Of a stretch of DNA of 64,000 bases, positions 1 to 7,154 are shown in pieces. The notes under the pieces are model-generated. The model ran no database searches and had not been told where the DNA came from. It saw nothing but the letters and a program-made list of their open reading frames with translations. Every line of letters starts with the position of its first letter. Position 1 is the stretch's first letter. The DNA comes from Thiobacillus thioparus DSM 505 (GTDB lineage Bacteria > Pseudomonadota > Gammaproteobacteria > Burkholderiales > Thiobacillaceae): contig NZ_KB891329.1 in the NCBI RefSeq assembly GCF_000373385.1, forward strand, positions 124,001 to 188,000, written 5' to 3'. The translations under genes were made by a program, and so were the position numbers.

Positions 1-1
1 C

Positions 2-1558
2 GCGGGCACGAGCGGCGCCACCGGCTACGCTTACCGTCCCGGCGGCCAGATCGCCACGCTGACCTATCCCACCGGCCGCAGCGTCACCTACAGCTACGAC
101 GCCGAGGGGAGAATCATCCAGGTGTCCACCCAGCCCCAAAGCGGCACCCCCGTCACCGTATTGGCCAACAATTTCCTCTCTGGCTATCCCTTCGCCAGCA
201 CGTCCTATTACATGTTTTATTATGGCAACGGTACCTGGACATGGCAGTACCTGACGCTGGACTACCGTCCCTCGGGCAGAGTCGACGGCTCTTCCAACAG
301 CGGCACTGGCGCCTACACCAAGAGTTGCAGTTACGATCCGAGCGGCAACATCACGGGGATGGGAGACAATAACGGCACCGGGATCAACTACGCTTACGAC
401 GCCACCGGCCGTCTCGTCTCCGCCGTCGACAGCGCCAGCAACGGCTTCGGCAGCCTCGGCTACAGCTACGACAAGAACGGCAACCGCACCGTCGAAACCC
501 GCAACGCCAGCAACCTCAGCTACGTCTACAACCCACCCGGCAGCAACTGGCTCTACCAGCGCGGCAGCGATACCCGCATCAAGAGCCCGAACGGCAACAC
601 CCTCAGCAGCGCGGCCGGCAGCTTCGCCTACGACGGTTTCAACCGCCTCGTCACCAGCCAGACCGCAGCGGAGACCACCACCTACACCTACAACGCCCTC
701 GGCGAGCGCATCAAGAAAATCAACCAGAACGGTCTGTCCACGGTCTTCCACTATGGTCCGGACGGCGAACTGCTCTACGAACAGGACCAGGCCGGCAACA
801 CCAAGGCCTACGTCTGGCTCGACGGACGGCCCTTGGCCAGGATCGACAACAACGCGCAGATTTACTACTACCACGTCGATCATCTGGGGACACCGTGGGC
901 GATGACGGACCAGAGTGGAACAACAGTCTGGAAGGCGAACTATGAACCGTTCGGGAAGGCGACCGTGACAGTCAGCACCGTGACGAACAACCTGAGGTTG
1001 CCGGGGCAGTACTATGACCGGGAGACGGGGCTGCACTACAACTACGCAAGGGATTACGATCCGACCACAGGTAGGTACATCGAGGCTGACCCGATTGGAC
1101 TCGACGGCGGCATGAACCTCTACGGATATGCCAATCAGAATCCGTTGTTGTTTACTGACCCTACGGGCACGATTGCAATTGCAGATGATGTAATTATCGG
1201 TGGTGTGATCATTGCGGGTGCAGCGATTAGCTCACCCGCAGGTCAGAAGGCGATCTCAGACACGATTACTGCCGTCAAGAAATTTTGCGAGCGGAGTGAT
1301 GATTGTGAGAAGTTGTACGCGGATATCGACCGGCTCGTGAATCAATTGCAGCGACGCAATCGGCAACTTCGAGAAAATCGTGGTGACTTACCGATAACTG
1401 GCCCAAATTCAATTGAAGGACATCGCCAGAAATTCAGAGACCGGCAAGCAGAGCTACGTGACAAGCTGAACCAAGCGAATGCGAAAGGTTGTGTCAATTA
1501 CAGACCGGACGCATGGAATTGGGCAACTGTCATTGCACCTTATCCAATTGGAATGTGA
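2..1558 (+). CDS. RHS/YD-repeat protein, C-terminal part with toxin tip (5' partial)
   Basis: The reading frame is open from base 2 and already encodes YD repeats (SVTYSYDAEGR) before the first possible start (GTG at 122), so the gene begins upstream of the window. YD repeats such as YSYDKNGNR and FAYDGFNRL run to the conserved RHS core end (YYYHVDHLGTP, YYDRETGLHYNYARDYDP, NPLLFTDPTG, about base 1160). After DPTG comes a roughly 130-residue unique tip: a short hydrophobic Gly/Ala/Ile segment, a charged coiled-coil-like stretch, and a C-terminal module with GHRQKFRDRQAEL and KGC. In RHS proteins the core forms a shell around a variable C-terminal toxin; the toxic activity of this tip is not recognised. 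The tip DNA is clearly less GC-rich than the core. A putative immunity gene follows 10 bp after the stop. RHS identity is sure; toxin role is inferred. Confidence 0.9.
   Translation, partial: AGTSGATGYAYRPGGQIATLTYPTGRSVTYSYDAEGRIIQVSTQPQSGTPVTVLANNFLSGYPFASTSYYMFYYGNGTWTWQYLTLDYRPSGRVDGSSNSGTGAYTKSCSYDPSGNITGMGDNNGTGINYAYDATGRLVSAVDSASNGFGSLGYSYDKNGNRTVETRNASNLSYVYNPPGSNWLYQRGSDTRIKSPNGNTLSSAAGSFAYDGFNRLVTSQTAAETTTYTYNALGERIKKINQNGLSTVFHYGPDGELLYEQDQAGNTKAYVWLDGRPLARIDNNAQIYYYHVDHLGTPWAMTDQSGTTVWKANYEPFGKATVTVSTVTNNLRLPGQYYDRETGLHYNYARDYDPTTGRYIEADPIGLDGGMNLYGYANQNPLLFTDPTGTIAIADDVIIGGVIIAGAAISSPAGQKAISDTITAVKKFCERSDDCEKLYADIDRLVNQLQRRNRQLRENRGDLPITGPNSIEGHRQKFRDRQAELRDKLNQANAKGCVNYRPDAWNWATVIAPYPIGM
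446..1098 (+). repeat. RHS core repeat, copy 1
   Basis: About 650 bp of RHS core coding DNA, from the codons for FGSLGYSYDKNG to ADPIGL. It recurs with few differences at 2424-3072 and in shorter form at 3821-4425, all in the same orientation. These direct repeats are substrates for homologous recombination that could swap toxin tips. Confidence 0.85.
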
Positions 1559-1568
1559 AAGAAGAATC

Positions 1569-1949
1569 ATGGACGCAGCGGAACAGCAACGACTTGTTAA
1601 CGACTGGATAGCTTTTCATCATGCGGAGGAAGACACTTCCGAATGCGATGAATTGCGCTGGGCTGAACAAAAGCTCTCGAATCTTAGTTTTGAAAACCCT
1701 ATGCTTTGTCTCGATTTGGTGCTTGAAATCATCAAGCTGGATACATCTGATAAGGTTATTGCGGGCTTGGCAGCGGGGCCGGTCGAAGATATGCTGGTCG
1801 AGAAAGGTGATTTGGTTATTAGCCGCTTCGAAAAACTCGCGTCAGCCAATACTCTGTTTAAGAAAATACTGGGGGGGGTTTGGTTGGGCGATGAAGTTTC
1901 CGAGTCCATTGTTGATCGCTTTGAGGCGATACGCGGAGATCGCTGGTAA
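1569..1949 (+). CDS. DUF6869-like putative immunity protein
   Basis: This 126-aa acidic, helical, leucine-rich protein has no signal peptide or membrane segment, so it is probably cytoplasmic. The pattern of LVNDWIAFH near the N-terminus, NPMLCLDLVLEI, LAAGPVEDMLVEKG and KILGGVW resembles my recollection of DUF6869, a family found beside polymorphic toxins; that assignment is from memory. ATG 1569 is chosen because it lies 10 bp after the RHS stop; an upstream in-frame start at 1479 would lie inside the toxin tip. Position directly behind the toxin tip is the classic place for a cognate immunity gene. The coding DNA is AT-rich (about 38% GC at 1681-1740), a sign of separate origin. It contains a run of eight G at 1871-1878. 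Confidence 0.65.
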   Translation: MDAAEQQRLVNDWIAFHHAEEDTSECDELRWAEQKLSNLSFENPMLCLDLVLEIIKLDTSDKVIAGLAAGPVEDMLVEKGDLVISRFEKLASANTLFKKILGGVWLGDEVSESIVDRFEAIRGDRW

Positions 1950-2038
1950 CTGCCTGTACAGATCAAGTATTCACCAGACACCGGCCCCGAGCCGGTGTTG
2001 TTTTAAGCGGCCTCTGCCGCCGGCTGCCTCGTTTTTGC

Positions 2039-2093
2039 CATCGATAGCTCGACGAACGGTCACGGCAGCCTCGCCTGGATCTACGACAGGAAT
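2039..2093 (+). pseudogene. RHS core remnant (about 55 bp)
   Basis: The stretch translates as IDSSTNGHGSLAWIYDRN, matching VDSASNGFGSLGYSYDKN of the RHS core at 426-480. It has no start and runs directly into the next small gene. It looks like the scar of a displaced RHS tip whose core and toxin were deleted, leaving only the downstream gene. Confidence 0.7.
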
Positions 2094-2099
2094 GTGATT

Positions 2100-2357
2100 A
2101 TGAACGAAGTGAAGTGTGACTTGACAATCCGGCTTGACGAGTCTGGAAGGAAATTTCTGTTCTTCACAACAAGAAAAACAGTTGAAACCGGTGGATCAAA
2201 GCAAGGTCCACCAATGTTCTCTGTAGAGATTGACTTTGATGAGTTGAAAAACAGAGGGGGCTCTGGTGCTGAGCAGCTTATCGGGGAAAGCGTTCTCGGT
2301 TTCTTTGATCATCTGACCGATGGCCGTCTTGACCTACCGAAGCATTATCAAGACTGA
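2100..2357 (+). CDS. Small protein, possible orphan immunity protein
   Basis: This 85-aa soluble protein is not recognised. It is mixed alpha/beta with a beta-rich first half (KCDLTIRLDESGRKFLFFTT) and an acidic C-terminus (GFFDHLTDGRLDLPKHYQD). ATG 2100 is preferred over an in-frame GTG at 2094; neither has a strong ribosome site. It lies directly behind a 55-bp RHS remnant and before a displaced RHS tip, which is where an immunity gene of a lost toxin would remain. Its end overlaps the open frame of the next RHS tip. Function is inferred from position only. Confidence 0.5.
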   Translation: MNEVKCDLTIRLDESGRKFLFFTTRKTVETGGSKQGPPMFSVEIDFDELKNRGGSGAEQLIGESVLGFFDHLTDGRLDLPKHYQD

Positions 2358-3528
2358 GCGATCACAGGCAGGGCAGCAGAGGCGAGCCCACACCACCGGA
2401 CGCCTGACCGGCGCCGCCGGCAGTTTCGGCAGCCTCGGCTACAGCTACGACAAGAACGGCAACCGCACCGTCGAAACCCGCAACGCCAGCACTCTCAGCT
2501 ACGTCTACAGCCCGCCCAACTGGCTCTACCAGCGCGGCAGCGACACCCGCATCAAGAGCCCCAACGGCAATACCGTCAGCAGCGCCGCAGGCAGCTTCGC
2601 CTACGACGGCTACAACCGCCTTGTCACCAGCCAGACCGCAGCGGAGACCACGACCTACACCTACAACGCTCTCGGCGAGCGCATCAAGAAGATCAACCAG
2701 AACGGTCTGGCCACCAGCTTCCATTACGGACCCAACGGCGAACTGCTGTACGAACAGGACCAGGCCGGCAACACCAAGGCCTACGTCTGGCTGAACGGCC
2801 GCCCCCTGGCGCGGATCGACAACAGCACGACGATTTACTACTATCACGTCGACCATCTGGGGACGCCGCAGGCGATGACGAACGCGTCAGGGACGGTCGT
2901 ATGGAAGGCGGACTACGAGCCGTTTGGCAAGGCGACCGTGACGGTCAACACCATCGAGAACAACCTGAGGCTGCCGGGGCAGTACTACGACCGCGAGACG
3001 GGGATGCAGTACAACTACTTCAGGGATTACGATCCAACGACGGGGCGATACGTGGAAGCCGACCCAATCGGTATTACTGGCGGCCTCAATGTTTACGAAT
3101 ATGCCCGCTCCAATCCGCTGGCCTATACCGATCCGCTGGGATTGTATGGACTTCCGTGGGAGACACCACCAAACTTCAATCCGCTGGCACCGAAATCAGG
3201 ACCGACTGCTCCCCGTGGGAGTCTCGGGGCTTCAGCAACGATTGGCTCTACAACAGTGGGTCGCTCCACAAACTCCGATGGTGTGGTATGGGGACAAACC
3301 ACGCAGATCAGTGTCGGAGCTTCTGTTGATATTTGCTTCAACACACCCCCTCCACAGGCATGTTCGGCAACTCCTTCGACGCCCCGAGCACCGGATTTTT
3401 ATTCATACGGTGTTGGTAAGAACTTGGGGCTGACGGTTAATTCTGATTCTTCATTTTGCATAAATGTTGGGCCGTCGTTTGGCCTGCCCGGTGGTTTTGG
3501 TTGGAACTTGGCGCCTCGAGGGAAATGA
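2320..3528 (+). CDS. Displaced (orphan) RHS tip with distinct C-terminus
   Basis: The frame contains the last part of an RHS core (FGSLGYSYDKNGNRT to DPLG, about 2424-3140) followed by a unique tip of about 130 residues. Sequence similar to copy 1 starts only around base 2390; the ATG at 2320 lies inside the preceding gene and encodes unrelated residues, so the tip probably has no start of its own and is silent unless recombined into a full-length RHS gene. The tip is Gly/Ser/Pro-rich (APRGSLGASATIGSTTVG, GPSFGLPGGFGWNLAPRGK) with three Cys and no known toxin motif. Its stop is 1 bp before a two-helix membrane protein gene, its likely partner. Orphan RHS tips of this layout are known in enterobacterial rhs loci. 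Confidence 0.75.
   Translation: MAVLTYRSIIKTERSQAGQQRRAHTTGRLTGAAGSFGSLGYSYDKNGNRTVETRNASTLSYVYSPPNWLYQRGSDTRIKSPNGNTVSSAAGSFAYDGYNRLVTSQTAAETTTYTYNALGERIKKINQNGLATSFHYGPNGELLYEQDQAGNTKAYVWLNGRPLARIDNSTTIYYYHVDHLGTPQAMTNASGTVVWKADYEPFGKATVTVNTIENNLRLPGQYYDRETGMQYNYFRDYDPTTGRYVEADPIGITGGLNVYEYARSNPLAYTDPLGLYGLPWETPPNFNPLAPKSGPTAPRGSLGASATIGSTTVGRSTNSDGVVWGQTTQISVGASVDICFNTPPPQACSATPSTPRAPDFYSYGVGKNLGLTVNSDSSFCINVGPSFGLPGGFGWNLAPRGK
2424..3072 (+). repeat. RHS core repeat, copy 2
   Basis: Direct repeat of 446-1098, covering the same codons from FGSLGYSYDKNG to ADPIG. It lacks two codons (GS) present in copy 1 at the PPGSNW position and differs mainly by silent changes. Confidence 0.85.
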
Positions 3529-3529
3529 A

Positions 3530-3775
3530 ATGTCGACTTTTGAATGGGTTCTTTTGGCCTTGATGATCGTGGTCGTTCTCATGGGCGGCTATTACCAGTT
3601 TCAAATGCTTTCCAAGTCGAAGGAGGGTGCCCTATCAAGCGTTTGGAGGGGCGCCTGGATATTTCACCCCGAATTATTAAAAGAAGATGGTCTGCCGTAC
3701 CGAAAGAAGCTGCTCTTATGCTTGGGAATTTTTTTCGCGCTGATGTTAATAATGCTAGCTTTGAACAAGCAATGA
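3530..3775 (+). CDS. Two-helix membrane protein, putative immunity partner of the orphan RHS tip
   Basis: This 81-aa protein has two predicted membrane helices, about residues 5-24 (WVLLALMIVVVLMGGYY) and 61-78 (LLLCLGIFFALMLIMLAL), joined by a polar loop with RGAWIFHPELL. ATG 3530 lies 1 bp after the RHS tip stop, so translation is probably coupled; a longer in-frame start at 3464 would overlap the tip. Membrane immunity proteins usually protect against toxins acting at the membrane or in the periplasm, so the partner tip may do so; this is inference. No family was recognised. Confidence 0.6.
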   Translation: MSTFEWVLLALMIVVVLMGGYYQFQMLSKSKEGALSSVWRGAWIFHPELLKEDGLPYRKKLLLCLGIFFALMLIMLALNKQ

Positions 3776-3820
3776 GTGATGGCAGAGAATCTCTCCGCCC
3801 TCGACAACGCCAGCAACGGC

Positions 3821-4425
3821 TTCGGCAGCCTCGCCTGGACCTACGACAAGAACGGCAACCGCCAGAGCGAGACCCGCAACGCCGGCACCATGTCCTACGC
3901 CTACAGCCCGCCCAACTGGTTGTACCAAGCCGGCAGCGATACGCGAACCCGGACCGCCTACGGCAACACCGCCTCGACCAGCACGGCCAGCTTCACCTAC
4001 GACGGCTACAACCGCCTCGTCAGCAGCCAGACCGCAGCGGAGACCACCACCTATACCTACAATGCGCTGGGCCAGCGCATCAAGAAGATCAACCAGAACG
4101 GTCTGGCCACCAGCTTCCACTACGGGCCCAATGGCGAACTGCTGTACGAACAGGACCAAGCCGGCAACACCAAGGCCTACGTCTGGCTCGACGGACGGCT
4201 CTTGGCCAGGATCGACAACGACGCCCAGATCTACTACTACTACTACTACCACGTCGATCACCTGGGGACGCCGTGGGCGATGACGGATGCAAGCGGGACC
4301 GTCGTGTGGAAGGGCTACTACGATCCGTTCGGCGGTGCCACGCTAAGAGTCAGCACGATCGAGAACAACCTCAGGTTGCCGGGGCAGTACTTCGACCGGG
4401 AGACGGGGATGCCCTACGTCTACCA
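3821..4425 (+). repeat. RHS core repeat, copy 3 (truncated)
   Basis: Third direct copy of the RHS core segment, more diverged at its 5' end (SETRNAGTMSYAYSPPNW) and cut before the core end. The segment coding for SSQTAAETTTYTYNALG and NGELLYEQDQAGNTKAYVW is nearly identical to the other copies. Confidence 0.8.
4232..4249 (+). repeat. TAC x6 codon repeat
   Basis: Six tandem TAC codons give six Tyr before HVDHLG. The two other copies of this conserved RHS stretch have three Tyr (IYYYHVDHLG). The in-frame gain of three codons fits slippage on a trinucleotide run. Confidence 0.85.
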
Positions 4426-4484
4426 GCAACTCATCAGCCTGCTGCCTGTTGCGCCCATCAAAAATACCGCAAGCCTAAAGAATA

Positions 4485-5348
4485 ATGAGTGCCTCGACCC
4501 CATTCGCTGAAGGGATCACCGCCGACGTTCTTCGCACCTTCCTCGCCCTCTGGCCGTTCATTTCCAAAGAAGCCGAAGACGCCCAGCAAATGCTAATCGA
4601 GGACCAAGACATACTCCTCGGCAAGGAAGTCGAGTTGTTCGCCTGGTGCCACTTATATGAACTTCCCTTCAAGCAGCACATAGCCGCGGTAAATGCCGGG
4701 GTTCTTGTGGGCTATGCAAAAATCCTTCAGGAAGAAGATCTCTCCGGCTGGCATAGACAACTTGCGGACACGCCGGGCCAGATCGCGGCACTGCCAGACG
4801 TTATTAGCCAAGTCGAGCATCACTTTGACGCGCAAGAACTCAGCAAGGCGGATGCGGAGGAAATGCGTCCCACGCTAGCAGCTTATCTAGGGCTAGCGTT
4901 ATCCATGTATAACAGCCTGCGCTGCGTGCTGTATCACGGCTGTTTCTTGAATGAACTTATCGAGCGCGTCCGGGCGGACAATGACAAGGCATTATTCGAT
5001 GCTATTCGTGTTGATCCAACCGTAATCGGATGCCCGTCTGTGAGCAACAGAATCAGCAAGGCAGCATTATTGAGGGACGACGACTTTTTTGACAAGCTCA
5101 AGGCCGCCATCAACGGCACGCTGGCAAAGCGCGATCAAGCGAACTTCCAAAAAATGCGCCTTGTGCTTGAGATTTTGCATGAAGCAGGGGCGACACGCTT
5201 AAGCGACGCCCAACTCCATGAACTCTTTGTTGAGGAGTTGAAGCTCTACTCCGGCCATGCTGAAGGTGGCGGCAGCGCCAAAGCCTTGCGCAAGTTTTGC
5301 GATACCTATATGAAGAAAAGCGCAATCACTCAAAAACCCGATTTTTGA
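4485..5348 (+). CDS. Hypothetical protein, 287 aa, mostly helical
   Basis: No family was recognised. The protein is soluble, helical and acidic, without signal peptide or membrane segment. Visible stretches include LAAYLGLALSMYNSLRCVLYHG in the middle and a basic, Lys-rich C-terminus (DTYMKKSAITQKPDF). ATG 4485 overlaps the last 26 bp of the truncated RHS tip in another frame. Base composition is lower in GC than the core genome, and the gene sits between the RHS tips and the rep-integrase module, so it is probably accessory cargo. It could be an immunity or defence gene, but nothing in the sequence shows that. Confidence 0.65.
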   Translation: MSASTPFAEGITADVLRTFLALWPFISKEAEDAQQMLIEDQDILLGKEVELFAWCHLYELPFKQHIAAVNAGVLVGYAKILQEEDLSGWHRQLADTPGQIAALPDVISQVEHHFDAQELSKADAEEMRPTLAAYLGLALSMYNSLRCVLYHGCFLNELIERVRADNDKALFDAIRVDPTVIGCPSVSNRISKAALLRDDDFFDKLKAAINGTLAKRDQANFQKMRLVLEILHEAGATRLSDAQLHELFVEELKLYSGHAEGGGSAKALRKFCDTYMKKSAITQKPDF

Positions 5349-5436
5349 GTGGAAGCCTTTTCCTGGGCTGAAGCAAATGATCTCTGGCGTCGCGATTGCA
5401 TGGGTGCAGTCGCTCAACACGACCCAGGAGATTTTC

Positions 5437-6822
5437 ATGTCAGTTCCAACATATCAGCCTTCGGATTTGTCCGATTGTGAGACCGGCTATCACGAACCGC
5501 CCAGTCAGCATACCGCAGCGGAGAACGCCCGCACGGATGCGCGCCGTGGCGCGCGCCAGGCGGGCGGTCGCAGCAGCGATCCAGCGGACGGAAAGGGTGT
5601 GCCGCCTACTAACAGAACACCCTGTACTTACAATCCAGAAACTTTCAAGGCTCTGCGCTATGGTGTGGACAGTCTGTACGTTTCCTATCCCGGCGTGTTG
5701 TCCGAAGAATGGGATCGCAAGCTAGCTGACCTGAAAGCACTGGCCCAATCAGAAAACGAGTTCGAGCAAGCAACTGCGCAAGTCGTGATTGGTGAACACC
5801 TTTTCGAAGTGCGCGACAAAGGCCGAGGCCGCTTTGCTTATGTGCTGGTGGATAACTGCTACCACCTCCAAGCCAGCAACAAGAACTCCAAGGTGCTGCC
5901 GCTCGCCTATGTGCAGATTTCCAGCGAGTATCTTGCGAACGTCGGGGTGGAGCAGGCGGAGCAATCCCTGCGGTACATCGTCAACACGCTCGGGTTGGTC
6001 AATGAACCGGCCAACATCAGCCGCGTCGATCTGTTCGTGGATTTCACTGCCGGCCTGAGAATGGATTCATTCGATCCGTTGCAGGATTGGGTGACACGCA
6101 CGCAGAGCATTGACCTGCACTACCGCTACCAACAATTCTCCGGCTGGAGTTTTGGGATGGGTGGCGATATCGGCGCACGTCTTTACAACAAGTGCCTTGA
6201 AATCGAAAAGAAGTCGCGCAAGGTCTACCTCTACGAATTGTGGCAGGCCGCTGGCTGGGACAGGGCTGCAACGGTGTGGCGCATGGAGTTCGAGGCCAAG
6301 CGCAATGTGCTGAAAGAGCTGGGCATCTGCAAGCTGGATCACTTGTTACGGTTGCAATCCGCATTGTGGATTTACCTCACCCAGGATTGGCTACGCCTTG
6401 CCGTGCCGGCACCAAGCGATACGAACCGGACACGCTGGCCGACGCACCCATTATGGGATCAGATCGTCCGTGTTTTCGATCAGCAGGGCGAACAGCCCAA
6501 ACTGAAACGGTTTAGCTCGATGCGCCTGCCAGCCGATGAACGGCTATTCGTGCATGGGCTGGGCGGACTGACTTCGTTCATGGCGGCGCGAGGCATCGAG
6601 GATATGAGCGAGGGGATCGGCGAATTCTTTCATCAGGCAACCGAGTTTCATAATTCGCGTTCCAGCCTCAAGCACTTGGGGCTGGAGTTATACCTTGACC
6701 GCAAAGTGAAGGGGAAAGGTCGTCGCTACAACTCCCTGAACAACCGCCGGAATCTGGCTGACGACCAGATCGAAGGAGCTGACAAGGCCGACGCCTACCA
6801 ACAAGCCAGAGATGGCGAATGA
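5437..6822 (+). CDS. Replication initiation factor-like protein (Rep_trans / phage Rep type)
   Basis: This 461-aa protein resembles the replication initiation factors of small plasmids and filamentous-phage-like elements (Rep_trans, PF02486): YGVDSLYVSY near the start, ISRVDLFVDF, GARLYNKCLEIEKKS and VWRMEFEAKRNVLKEL. In these families the protein nicks an origin and starts rolling-circle replication. The first 60 residues are low-complexity and Arg/Gly-rich. ATG 5437 is chosen because CAGGAG lies 6 bp upstream; the frame is open from 5377. The stop overlaps the next start (ATGA), and an HTH gene and integrase follow, so this is the replication gene of an integrative element. The family call is from motif memory; the catalytic Tyr was not assigned. 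Confidence 0.7.
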   Translation: MSVPTYQPSDLSDCETGYHEPPSQHTAAENARTDARRGARQAGGRSSDPADGKGVPPTNRTPCTYNPETFKALRYGVDSLYVSYPGVLSEEWDRKLADLKALAQSENEFEQATAQVVIGEHLFEVRDKGRGRFAYVLVDNCYHLQASNKNSKVLPLAYVQISSEYLANVGVEQAEQSLRYIVNTLGLVNEPANISRVDLFVDFTAGLRMDSFDPLQDWVTRTQSIDLHYRYQQFSGWSFGMGGDIGARLYNKCLEIEKKSRKVYLYELWQAAGWDRAATVWRMEFEAKRNVLKELGICKLDHLLRLQSALWIYLTQDWLRLAVPAPSDTNRTRWPTHPLWDQIVRVFDQQGEQPKLKRFSSMRLPADERLFVHGLGGLTSFMAARGIEDMSEGIGEFFHQATEFHNSRSSLKHLGLELYLDRKVKGKGRRYNSLNNRRNLADDQIEGADKADAYQQARDGE

Positions 6823-7154
6823 TGGAGACGCTCGATCTTGAACAAGCCGCCCGTTTCCTCAAGCTCCATCCAGAAGAACTGCGCCGGCGCGCTAGGGCGG
6901 GCGCGGTGCCTGCCGCCAAGGTGGGCAAGCGATGGGTATTTCTCGCCCCCGATCTTGCCGACTATCTGCGCTCGTTCTATGCTGTGCCTCGGCAAGCGTT
7001 GCAAGTGATGCTGGGAAAGGAAGGTAACCCATGTCACTTATCAAACGCGGCAAGGTCTGGTGGGTCGATGTTGTCTCCCCAAACGGGGAACGAATACGCC
7101 GATCTACTGGGACTGAAGAGGAAACCCTCGCGCAGGAGTATCACGACCGGCTAA
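6819..7154 (+). CDS. Helix-turn-helix (excisionase/MerR-like) DNA-binding protein
   Basis: This 111-aa protein has an HTH_17-type domain in residues 1-55: LDLEQAARFLKLHPEELRR, AGAVPAAKVGKRWVF and LADYLRS. Such domains act as excisionases or small repressors in integrative elements. The start overlaps the rep stop by 4 bp and the 3' third overlaps the integrase gene by 124 bp in another frame. The tail after about residue 70 is therefore dictated by the integrase frame and may not be functional. Position between rep and int suggests control of excision or replication. Confidence 0.65.
   Translation: MMETLDLEQAARFLKLHPEELRRRARAGAVPAAKVGKRWVFLAPDLADYLRSFYAVPRQALQVMLGKEGNPCHLSNAARSGGSMLSPQTGNEYADLLGLKRKPSRRSITTG

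Larger units (their letters stand above)
3779..4510 (+). pseudogene. Truncated RHS tip
   Basis: RHS similarity runs from about 3793 (LSALDNASNGFGSLAWTYDKNGNR) to about 4425 (YFDRETGMPYVY) and stops before the DYDPTTGRY and DPTG core end found in the other copies. The frame then continues for about 28 unrelated residues (QQLISLLPVAPIKNTASLKN) and overlaps the next gene. There is no DPTG junction and no toxin domain, so this tip is broken. The start (ATG 3779, or GTG 3776) directly follows the stop of the membrane-protein gene and has no clear ribosome site. It carries six TAC codons where its sisters have three. Confidence 0.7.

Noticed and set aside
2362-4261. Long minus-strand open frames across the RHS repeats (for example 2362-2856 and 3755-4261)
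   Set aside because: They are antisense shadows of the RHS core, recur in each copy for that reason, and encode low-complexity Val/Gly/Ala sequences.
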